Shown piece after piece: positions 24,954 through 30,977 of a DNA stretch of 35,528 nt (positions are counted from its first letter, which is position 1; each line of letters begins with the position of its first letter). The translations under genes were made by a program, and so were the position numbers. The DNA comes from Anaerolineae bacterium (GTDB lineage: Bacteria; Chloroflexota; Anaerolineae; JAAYZQ01): contig JAFGIA010000296.1 in assembly GCA_016929795.1 (NCBI GenBank), positions 1 through 35,528 on the forward strand, in the 5' to 3' direction. Under the pieces are notes generated by a model that searched no databases, was not told the DNA's origin, and saw only the letters and a list, made by a program, of their open reading frames with translations.

Positions 24954-25199
24954 ATGGGTGGTTTGAAGCGATTGAGTGGGCCGGTCAAGATCGGGCTGAT
25001 ATTGGGCGCACTGGGCGCCGTGATGACGGTGGTGGGGCTGGTAACGGGCAACCTGGCACCCCTTACAGCGCGCACATTGCTGCTGGGCATTCTACTCGGC
25101 GGTGGGTCGTGGGGTGTAGTGAGCTGGGTGATTGCGGCCGCCGCGGTCGATGCGACCAGCACCAACCCGGCGGGAGAAACGCCGGATGGGGACGAATAA
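24954..25199 (+). CDS. Small two-TM membrane protein
   Basis: The 81-aa protein has two hydrophobic helices (KIGLILGALGAVMTVVGLV and LLLGILLGGGSWGVVSWVIAAAAV) and an acidic, polar tail (NPAGETPDGDE). It is in the same orientation as its neighbours, with a GGAGATGGTGAG site before the ATG. The 103-bp gap before it contains only a small CCCGAG/CTCGGG hairpin. No family recognised. Confidence 0.6.
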   Translation: MGGLKRLSGPVKIGLILGALGAVMTVVGLVTGNLAPLTARTLLLGILLGGGSWGVVSWVIAAAAVDATSTNPAGETPDGDE

Positions 25200-25288
25200 A
25201 TCTCCACAATCTCTGCCAGGGTGGTCCATAATTCCTCCACAATTGGTTGGTATCCTCTGGGCAACAACCAAGGAAAGGGAGGAAACAG

Positions 25289-25888
25289 ATGGACGAGGTT
25301 TTGCGGAGAAAAAGATTGTGGATTGGCCTGGGCATCATCGGCATGATCTTTTTGTGCGTGATGACGTGTGCCCTGGGAGCGCTTCTGACGCTCATGCCGT
25401 GGCATTCCGTTGCGAACGCGCCAGCGCCCTACGTGGCACCACAGGCAGACGAAGGGGGTGCAGCGCCGCAGGTGTACCAGGGGCCGATGGTTGGCCGCCA
25501 CAGTGGGTTCGGACCGCTGGGTATCGTGGGCTTGGGCTTCCGGCTGCTGCTCAAGCTGCTCTTCTTTGGGCTACTACTCGTGTTGGGGCTGCGCCTGATG
25601 CGGCACCTGCTGGGGGGGCCACGTCACTGGTGTGCACCCTACTGGGGGCCATACTACCAGGGCAGGCCGCCAAAGGGCGCCCCGGAAGGAGGCGAGCGTG
25701 AGACAGGCTGGGGTCCTCCACCGTGGGTCCACAAGGCGTGGCAGCACCACCGCCCCCACTGGGGACCGCCCCCCTGGTGGGGCCCAGGCCAGGAGCAGGC
25801 AGGCGGCAAGCCGGCGGCAGACGTGCCAGCGGCAGACGTGCCAGCGGCAGACGTGCCGGGTGACGAGTACACCGGCCCGCAGGAATAG
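25289..25888 (+). CDS. Two-TM protein with Trp/His/Pro-rich tail and PAADV repeats
   Basis: The 199-aa protein has a first helix (LWIGLGIIGMIFLCVMTCALGALL), a short exposed loop, and a second helix (GIVGLGFRLLLKLLFFGLLLVLG). The long polar C-terminal half is rich in Pro, Gly, Trp and His (WQHHRPHWGPPPWWGP), then three PAADV repeats and an acidic end. The ATG at 25289 follows GGGAGGAAACAG. It directly precedes the 80-aa protein and the two-component pair, whose kinase has a similarly Trp/His-rich end, so these genes may act together in envelope or metal sensing; this is inference. No family recognised. Confidence 0.7.
   Translation: MDEVLRRKRLWIGLGIIGMIFLCVMTCALGALLTLMPWHSVANAPAPYVAPQADEGGAAPQVYQGPMVGRHSGFGPLGIVGLGFRLLLKLLFFGLLLVLGLRLMRHLLGGPRHWCAPYWGPYYQGRPPKGAPEGGERETGWGPPPWVHKAWQHHRPHWGPPPWWGPGQEQAGGKPAADVPAADVPAADVPGDEYTGPQE
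25814..25858 (+). repeat. Three tandem 15-bp units inside a coding region
   Basis: The unit GCGGCAGACGTGCCA is repeated three times (last base of the third differs) and encodes PAADV repeats in the tail of the preceding membrane protein. The unit length is a multiple of three, so copy-number changes would keep the frame. Confidence 0.85.
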
Positions 25889-25900
25889 GGATCAAGACAG

Positions 25901-25933
25901 CGGCTCCCGGGGGCTTGAGCCCCCCGGGAGCCG
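25901..25933 (+). terminator. Strong hairpin before the 80-aa protein gene
   Basis: CGGCTCCCGGGGG (25901-25913) and CCCCCGGGAGCCG (25921-25933) form a perfect 13-bp stem with loop CTTGAGC. No T-tract follows: the next bases are the ribosome-binding site of the gene at 25947. It could pause transcription, stabilise the upstream message or limit translation of the downstream gene. Confidence 0.6.
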
Positions 25934-25946
25934 AGGAGAGGCAACC

Positions 25947-26189
25947 ATGATGTATAGCAAATCGCGAGTACGGGCAGCCGGCCGTGCCGCTCACTGGTTG
26001 GCAGATCTCGACAGCTACCAGGTCCAGTTCTTGATCCTCAATACCCGCCACGACCGGGCCCTCATCGATGCCGTCCGCAACCACCCGGCCTGGACGGTCG
26101 ACCACGACGACGGTGACGCTATCCTCTTCACCCGGACCAAGCTGCCGCCGCACGCCGACCGCTGCCCAATTCCAATATCCAGTCCCTGA
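25947..26189 (+). CDS. Small conserved-looking protein (80 aa), unknown function
   Basis: The ATG at 25947 (or the next codon, also ATG) follows GAGGAGAGGCAACC, a clear ribosome-binding site. The 80-aa product contains LDSYQVQFLILNTRHDRALIDAVRNHPAWTVDHDDGDAILFTR. To my memory, similar short proteins with a Q-F-L-(I/V)-L ... W-T-V-D ... D-G-(D/E)-A-(I/V)-L-F pattern occur in other Chloroflexota, but I cannot search to confirm. The tail is Pro-rich. It ends 15 bp before the response regulator gene, which lacks an obvious ribosome-binding site of its own, so the two may be translated together. No domain assigned. Confidence 0.65.
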   Translation: MMYSKSRVRAAGRAAHWLADLDSYQVQFLILNTRHDRALIDAVRNHPAWTVDHDDGDAILFTRTKLPPHADRCPIPISSP

Positions 26190-26204
26190 TATCGGGTATC
26201 TGCT

Positions 26205-26897
26205 ATGGCACACACGATCCTGGTGGTAGACGACGAAACCCGAATTGTGATGCTGGTGCGCGATTACCTGGAGCGCGCCGGGTACCGAGTGGTGACGGCG
26301 GCGGATGGTGAGACGGCCCTGGCGTCGGTGCGTGCCGAGCGGCCCGACCTGGTTGTGCTCGACCTGATGCTGCCCGGCGTGGATGGCCTCGACGTGTGCC
26401 GCCGGTTACGGCGAGAGAGTGGTGTGCCGATCATTATGCTCACGGCACGGGTGGAAGAGGCGGACCGGATCGTGGGCCTGGAACTGGGCGCCGACGATTA
26501 CGTGACCAAGCCGTTCAGCCCGCGCGAGCTGGTGGCACGCGTCAAGGCGACGCTGCGCCGGGCAAAGGGTGAAGTTGGGCCGCCCACGGTCCTCCGCGCT
26601 GGCGACGTGGAGATGGACACAGCCACGCTACTTGTGGCCGTGGCAGGCGAGCCGGTCGACCTGACGCCGACCGAGTTCCAACTTCTGGCGGCGTTGGTGC
26701 GGCAGCCAGGGCATATTCTGACACGCGATCAGCTCCTGGAAGCGGTGCACGGGGCCGTGGGAGGCATCGTGTTTGATGGCTACGACCGGAGCATCGACTC
26801 ACACGTCAAGAACATCCGGCGCAAGATCGAGCCCGACCCGCGCACGCCGCGCTACATCCAGACGGTGTATGGCGTGGGCTATCGTTTTATCGAGTAG
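26205..26897 (+). CDS. OmpR/PhoB-family response regulator
   Basis: The 230-aa protein has a receiver domain (residues 1-120) with the acidic pair D9-D10, phospho-acceptor D53 in LVVLDLMLPG, the switch Thr in MLTAR and K in VTKPFSPRELVARV. A winged-helix DNA-binding domain (about 130-229) has PVDLTPTEFQLLAALVRQPGHILTRDQLLEAVHG, and VKNIRRKIEPDPRTPRYIQTVYGVGYRF closes it. It should be phosphorylated by the kinase encoded 3 bp downstream and regulate promoters. The ATG at 26205 gives the canonical start MAHTILVVDDE but has no good ribosome-binding site. Confidence 0.96.
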   Translation: MAHTILVVDDETRIVMLVRDYLERAGYRVVTAADGETALASVRAERPDLVVLDLMLPGVDGLDVCRRLRRESGVPIIMLTARVEEADRIVGLELGADDYVTKPFSPRELVARVKATLRRAKGEVGPPTVLRAGDVEMDTATLLVAVAGEPVDLTPTEFQLLAALVRQPGHILTRDQLLEAVHGAVGGIVFDGYDRSIDSHVKNIRRKIEPDPRTPRYIQTVYGVGYRFIE

Positions 26898-26900
26898 GGA

Positions 26901-28187
26901 ATGAGAGACAAGAAGCAGCGACCGTGGGAACGGCGCGCGTGGCGCGAAGAGATGCAGCACCGGGCGTGGCGCGGGTGGCAGGAGCACGCCGGGCAGGAAC
27001 ATGGCTGGCAATGGGAAGGGGCGCCCCCCGTGTGGGGGGAAGGCCCGCCGATGGGGCCGTGGATGCACCACAAGAAAGCGGGTGCCGAGAGGCATCCGAG
27101 CGGCTCGTGGCTCTTTTTCCGCTTTTTCCTGGCCTTTGGCTTGTTGGTGCTGCTGGGGTGTGGGGCGCTTGCCCTGATGGCGGCTGGCGCTCTCTTTTTT
27201 CTCCAGGCAGGCTCTCTGCCCCAGCCCATCCCCACCGGTGAATGGCATCCACTACGCTGGATCCTGGCGCTGGGCGGGCTGGCGCTGATCCTGATCCTGG
27301 TACTGCGGCGCGCGGGCCTGCGCGCTGCCAGGCATTTTACGAACCCGCTAAGCGAGGTGATGAAAGCTGCGGATGCACTCGCGGCCGGCGACCTGTCGGC
27401 CCGCGTGCCGGTGTCGGGCAGCGCCGAGTTCCGCCACCTGGCGCTCGCTTTTAACCGGATGGCACAAGCACTCGACACGGCCGACAGGCAGCGACGCGAG
27501 CTGCTCGCCGACGTGGCGCACGAGCTGCGCACTCCACTGTCGATCATCCAGGGCAATGTGGAGGGCTTGCGCGACGGCGTGTACCAGCCGACGCCCGAGC
27601 ACCTGGATCTGGTACTCGACGAAACGCAAAAGTTGAGCCGGTTGGTGGAGGACCTGCGCCTGCTGACGCTGGCAGAGGCGGGCCAGCTCACGCTCGACTG
27701 GCAAGCGCTCGACGTGCACCAACTCCTGCTCGACGTGCGTGACGCGTTCGGGCCACAAGCCGAGGTGGCAGGCATCGCACTGGTGGTGGAGGAAAAGAAC
27801 ACGCTGCCCCCCCTGGTTGCGGACCCTCAGCGCCTGGGCCAGGTGCTCGGCAACCTGGTGACGAACAGCCTGCGCCACACGCCGCCAGGCGGTCAGTTGA
27901 CGCTGGGAGCAGAGGCAGGGCCAGACGGCGTCGAGGGGATGCGCCTGTGGGTGGCGGACACAGGCGAAGGGATCCCCCCCGACGAGCTGCCGCGCATCTT
28001 TGATCGATTCTGGCGCGGCGACCCGTCCCGATCGCACACCGGCGGCGCCGGCAGCGGCCTGGGGTTGGCGATTGCCCGAGGGCTGATAGAAGCCCACGGT
28101 GGGCGCATCTGGGCCGAGAGCCACGTAGGCGAGGGGACGACGATCTCGGTGCTGCTGCCGCTGGAGCCGGTCACAAGCAGCACGTGA
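26901..28187 (+). CDS. BaeS-type sensor histidine kinase with Trp/His-rich N-terminus
   Basis: The 428-aa kinase begins with an unusual cytoplasmic segment (residues 1-69) containing eight Trp and six His. Helix 1 (about 70-102) follows, then a very short extracytoplasmic loop (about 103-117), helix 2 (118-136), a HAMP domain (about 138-195), HisKA with H207 in ADVAHELRTPLS, and HATPase with N box NLVTNSLRHTP, DTGEGIP and GSGLGLAIARG. The loop is too short to be a usual ligand-binding domain, so the sensor is likely intramembrane or the Trp/His segment itself. It starts 3 bp after the response regulator stop and surely forms a pair with it. It is convergent with the HD hydrolase gene 38 bp away. 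Confidence 0.95.
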   Translation: MRDKKQRPWERRAWREEMQHRAWRGWQEHAGQEHGWQWEGAPPVWGEGPPMGPWMHHKKAGAERHPSGSWLFFRFFLAFGLLVLLGCGALALMAAGALFFLQAGSLPQPIPTGEWHPLRWILALGGLALILILVLRRAGLRAARHFTNPLSEVMKAADALAAGDLSARVPVSGSAEFRHLALAFNRMAQALDTADRQRRELLADVAHELRTPLSIIQGNVEGLRDGVYQPTPEHLDLVLDETQKLSRLVEDLRLLTLAEAGQLTLDWQALDVHQLLLDVRDAFGPQAEVAGIALVVEEKNTLPPLVADPQRLGQVLGNLVTNSLRHTPPGGQLTLGAEAGPDGVEGMRLWVADTGEGIPPDELPRIFDRFWRGDPSRSHTGGAGSGLGLAIARGLIEAHGGRIWAESHVGEGTTISVLLPLEPVTSST

Positions 28188-28225
28188 GGCGTGATACGTG
28201 ATGGGTAGCAGGTGACAGCGGGTTG

Positions 28226-28831
28226 TCAGTTGCTAGCTGTCCCTTGTGGCCTGGCGGGTTGCTCGACGGCACGGGCGAGGTCGTCGACGGCAGCCGCGGC
28301 TTCGGCGGCGAGCGGGTGGCCCGGCAGCTTGTCGTGGATGATGGCGACAACGCCACGGTAAAAGTGGAGGGTGGGGCCAGGACCACGAGAGAAGTGTTGC
28401 CACACGTCCGGGCCGTGTTCGAGAAGTGCGGCGGCGAGGCCACGCAGGCTGTGCAGGAGGTCGGCGGCTTTGACGGCTGCGGCGTCGGGGCCGGCCCGCC
28501 GGAGATGATCGAGCGCCTCCGCCTTGCGTGTCTCCCATGGCCGGGGCATCCCACCCGCGTACTTTTGTTCTGTCAGCGCGGCGACGATACCGGCAACTCG
28601 CCCGCCAAAGCGTGCCTCGATCTCGGGCGGCGATATGTCCTGATCCTCGACGACGTCGTGAAGCAGGGCAGCAATGACGAGGTCCTCGTCGAATCCGTAG
28701 CGCATGAGGATGACAGAGGCGTGCACAGGGTGCACAATGTAGGGCACATCACTCCCTTTGCGCGTTTGCTGGCGATGGGCACAGGCAGCCAGCGCGAGTG
28801 CCGCCTCGTAACGCTCCGAATATCCTGTCAT
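28226..28831 (-). CDS. Stand-alone HD-domain hydrolase of the SpoT/MESH1 type
   Basis: The 201-aa protein consists of the SpoT-like hydrolase HD fold: H19 in ACAHRQQTRKG, PYIVHPVHAS (H34), the metal pair H58-D59 in AALLHDVVED, and D124 in VKAADLLHSLRGL, matching the H...HD...D set. The synthetase, TGS and ACT domains of full RelA/SpoT are absent. Small enzymes of this type hydrolyse (p)ppGpp, or in some cases other nucleotide polyphosphates or NADPH. The start at 28831 follows AGGAGGAACC. Its predicted promoter lies on the far side of repeat copy 2, so the repeat would form the 5'-UTR. The C-terminal 70 residues are Ala-rich helix and not recognised. Confidence 0.85.
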   Translation of the reverse strand: MTGYSERYEAALALAACAHRQQTRKGSDVPYIVHPVHASVILMRYGFDEDLVIAALLHDVVEDQDISPPEIEARFGGRVAGIVAALTEQKYAGGMPRPWETRKAEALDHLRRAGPDAAAVKAADLLHSLRGLAAALLEHGPDVWQHFSRGPGPTLHFYRGVVAIIHDKLPGHPLAAEAAAAVDDLARAVEQPARPQGTASN

Positions 28832-28847
28832 GGTTCCTCCTGGTACC

Positions 28848-28928
28848 GTATCATCTCCATAAAGGGGGGAAGTTGTGGGGTGTGCGGGCATCGCACACCC
28901 CACAACCCCCGATTATTGAGCAGACATC
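28848..28928. repeat. Palindromic MITE-like element, copy 2
   Basis: About 81 bp, starting GTATCATCTCCATAA and ending (reverse complement) GATGTCTGCTCAATAA. The centre is a perfect 15-bp hairpin, GTTGTGGGGTGTGCG against CGCACACCCCACAAC. It is similar over its whole length to the reverse complement of copy 1. Imperfect direct repeats CTGGTACC (28840-28847) and TTGGCACC (28929-28936), 6 of 8 alike, flank it. The right edge is less certain than the left. Confidence 0.75.
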
Positions 28929-28945
28929 TTGGCACCGATTATAAC
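28916..28945 (+). promoter_or_regulatory. Possible plus-strand promoter ahead of an isolated terminator
   Basis: TTGAGC (28916-28921, inside repeat copy 2) and TATAAC (28940-28945) are 18 bp apart. The -10 overlaps the minus-strand -10 of the HD gene on the same AT-rich patch. A transcript from about 28952 would meet the terminator at 28971-29014 almost at once. Confidence 0.35.
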
Positions 28946-28946
28946 A
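28938..28946 (-). promoter_or_regulatory. Extended -10 promoter of the HD hydrolase gene
   Basis: On the minus strand TGTTATAAT is an extended -10 (TGn plus perfect TATAAT, 28938-28943). No good -35 is present. The predicted start near 28931 gives a 100-nt leader made almost entirely of repeat copy 2. Confidence 0.55.
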
Positions 28947-28970
28947 CGGGGTGGGGGAGATTGGTAGATT

Positions 28971-29014
28971 GGAAGGTTGGTGCGTCGTGAGGCACCAACC
29001 TTCCGGGCTTTTTT
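28971..29014 (+). terminator. Strong rho-independent terminator with no gene upstream
   Basis: GGAAGGTTGGTGC (28971-28983) and GCACCAACCTTCC (28992-29004) form a perfect 13-bp stem with an 8-nt loop, followed by GGGC and six T. It points along the plus strand, but the nearest upstream plus-strand gene ended 780 bp earlier and the HD gene lies between. It may end a short RNA or act as an attenuator for the gene at 29080. Confidence 0.8.
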
Positions 29015-29079
29015 CCAATCTCGGCCAATCTATGGCATACTGGACGGGGGCTGGATGCTGCACGACTGGAAGGTGAGGA

Positions 29080-29643
29080 ATGTCGGATGAGACGGAGCAA
29101 TTCTGGTATCCCTTTACAGCGACGACGGTGATCGCGCGGCGGCTGGCGCCGCTGCTCCTCTTTACGCTCGGGGTGGGGCTATTGATCTGGGCGGGGCGCG
29201 AATTTTACTACTGGCGACGGCCGTGGGCCATCGTGCCCCCTGCGCTTTTGGGATTGCTGAGCTGGGGTGCGGCTGCCTACTTTTTTACCCTGCTGCCAGA
29301 GGTGCGTAGACACGGAAGCGGGCTGTCTGTACGCCGCTGGGGCGTGTTCTGGTGGCACCTGGCATGGGACGAAATGGCCGGGGTGGAGGCCACAGCACGG
29401 GCGGATTTGCTCGGTTGGCAAGAGAAAATCTATACCGTTTACCGCTGGCGGACGGTGCGCGGGCGCCGTGGCAGGGTGCGGCGCGCCTGGCACCGGCAGC
29501 GCGTGCCGGCCTTTCGCTTCTCAGGGCACATTCGCAATGGGGAGCGGTTGGTGGCGCTGGTTGAAGAAAAGACGGCGGGTGAGGTCCCAGACGACGCAGC
29601 CGGGCAGCAAACAGCACGCGAGGAACAGGCACGTAGAGATTGA
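29080..29643 (+). CDS. Two-TM membrane protein with PH-like domain (unknown function)
   Basis: The 187-aa protein has two N-terminal helices (APLLLFTLGVGLLIWAG and AIVPPALLGLLSWGAAAYFFTLL). A basic, Trp-rich soluble part follows, starting GLSVRRWGVFWWHLAWDEMAGV, and then an Arg-rich stretch and a polar tail. The order and the GL...W(D/Q)(E/Q)..G(V/I) pattern resemble the protein encoded at 24263, so they may be distant paralogues. The ATG follows GGAAGGTGAGGA. It is convergent with the truncated kinase remnant. No function can be given. Confidence 0.65.
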   Translation: MSDETEQFWYPFTATTVIARRLAPLLLFTLGVGLLIWAGREFYYWRRPWAIVPPALLGLLSWGAAAYFFTLLPEVRRHGSGLSVRRWGVFWWHLAWDEMAGVEATARADLLGWQEKIYTVYRWRTVRGRRGRVRRAWHRQRVPAFRFSGHIRNGERLVALVEEKTAGEVPDDAAGQQTAREEQARRD

Positions 29644-29715
29644 AACAGTGGGGGAGGAGACTTTTTTGTGGGTTCCTCTTTGCGGGCCTGCGCCAGCGCT
29701 ACGATTGGAAGAGGG

Positions 29716-29949
29716 TCAGGGGAGGGAGCGCGCGGCGAGATGGGCGGCGCCGGCAGCGCCGGGAGCGGGATGATCGAGAGCAAGGGCAAGAATCCGGGCA
29801 GGGTCCTGCCCGGCGCGCGTGGGAGGACCAGGGGCGAGGGCGGCATCGTTGCGACGGTGGGCAACGTGGTGTACGTCCCCACGCTCCACGTCGAGAAGGA
29901 CGCCGGCGATGGTGGTTGTGCCCAGGTCGAGGCCAGCGAAAAGGGTCAA
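29716..29949 (-). pseudogene. N-terminal remnant of an FGGY-type carbohydrate kinase
   Basis: A TTG start at 29949 overlaps the TGA of the glycosyltransferase gene by four bases (TTGA). The frame gives 77 residues beginning MTLFAGLDLGTTTIAGVLLDVERG, the phosphate-1 motif of FGGY/ASKHA sugar kinases. Next come RRNDAALAP and AGQDPARILALALD, which match the usual AEQDP...IL segment. A stop follows at 29716, while such kinases are about 450-520 aa. I found no continuation in other frames; the gene at 29080 occupies the following DNA. This looks like a gene cut off by deletion or rearrangement. Its coupling to the glycosyltransferase suggests it was once the third gene of that operon. Confidence 0.7.
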
Positions 29950-30977
29950 GCTGGCGGCCTCCGCCAGTGCACCTCGGGGCGGTGGCGGTTTCTCCGGCGC
30001 CAGGCCAGGCCGATGGGATAACCGACCATCTTGGCGACGTCGCCGGTGACGCGGATGAGGGGCACGAGCAAAATGGCGCGCACGCGGTCGGCGAGACCAT
30101 AACCACGTAGCATCGGCCACAGGCGACGGTAGGGCGTGGCGGTGTACGCAGCGAGACCGGCAAGCAGCGCGAGCCACCACCAGGGGGAGTGAAAGAGAGC
30201 CAGGCCCAGGAGGAGCGGGCCAGCGACCAGGTAGGTCAGGTAACGGATGGCGTGCCGCCTGCGCCACAGGTCAGCCTTGCCGTCACCACGGGCATAGCGA
30301 TAGTACTGCTTGAAGAACGCCTTGAGGCTGCCACGCGGACAAAAGTGCACCAACGCATCAGGAGCAAAGGGAAATGGGCCGTATAGGGTGCGCAACCGCA
30401 TGTCAAAGATCAGATCTTCGCAATAGTCGAGCCATTCGGGATAGCCGCCGGCTGCCTCCCAGGCGGCGCGGCGAAAGGCGATAGAACGGCTCGAGGGGAG
30501 AAAAGTGGCGGGGGCGACCTCGCGCACATGGGGCAGCACGGTGGCACCCATGGCAACCTCGAACACGTCGTGGGGGTCGGCGACGAACCAGCCTGAAACG
30601 GCAGGCACAAAGGGGCCAGCCGCCGCCAGGAACGGGGCGATGAGTGCCTCCAGCCAATCTGGTTCGAGGCGCACGCCAGCATCAGTGGCGGCGATGACAT
30701 CACCGGCAGCAGCGGCGATCGCAGCATTGCGCCCGGCCGAGATGTTGGCGCCGGGGCGCTCGACAATACGCAGCGGGAGTGTACCGGTGGCAGCCCATCG
30801 CTCCAGCACGTCGACGGTGCCGTCTGTCGAGCCACCGTCGACCACAACCACCTCATCAGGCAGGCGTGTCTGCGATGCCAATGACTCTAGCAAGCGCTCG
30901 ATCGTCGCGCTCTCGTTGAGGACGGTCATGATCACTGAAACGGTCGTGGGCCTGCCTGGGTGCGATGCAATCACCAT
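29946..30977 (-). CDS. Glycosyltransferase family 2 membrane protein
   Basis: The 343-aa protein has a GT-A fold: VSVIMTVLNESATIERLLESLASQ, the nucleotide-binding VVVVDGGSTDGT, the acidic metal site around AATDAGVRLEPDW, and the acceptor-side EDLIFDMRL segment with FCPRGSLKAFFKQYYRYARGDGK. Two hydrophobic segments (YLTYLVAGPLLLGLALF and WWWLALLAGLAAYTA) anchor it in the membrane. It probably transfers a sugar to a lipid or surface polysaccharide precursor. The ATG at 30977 lies inside the end of the Ser/Thr kinase gene (7-bp overlap), so translation is coupled and control by the kinase is possible. Confidence 0.92.
   Translation of the reverse strand: MVIASHPGRPTTVSVIMTVLNESATIERLLESLASQTRLPDEVVVVDGGSTDGTVDVLERWAATGTLPLRIVERPGANISAGRNAAIAAAAGDVIAATDAGVRLEPDWLEALIAPFLAAAGPFVPAVSGWFVADPHDVFEVAMGATVLPHVREVAPATFLPSSRSIAFRRAAWEAAGGYPEWLDYCEDLIFDMRLRTLYGPFPFAPDALVHFCPRGSLKAFFKQYYRYARGDGKADLWRRRHAIRYLTYLVAGPLLLGLALFHSPWWWLALLAGLAAYTATPYRRLWPMLRGYGLADRVRAILLVPLIRVTGDVAKMVGYPIGLAWRRRNRHRPEVHWRRPPA

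Noticed and set aside
26175..26200. Imperfect dyad CCCTGATATCGGG just before the response regulator, considered as an operator
   Set aside because: The symmetry is weak and single; without a second copy it cannot be told from chance.
28188..28250. Short GACAGC/GCTGTC inverted repeat between convergent kinase and HD genes
   Set aside because: Only a 6-bp stem with a 16-nt loop and no T-run; not convincing as a terminator.
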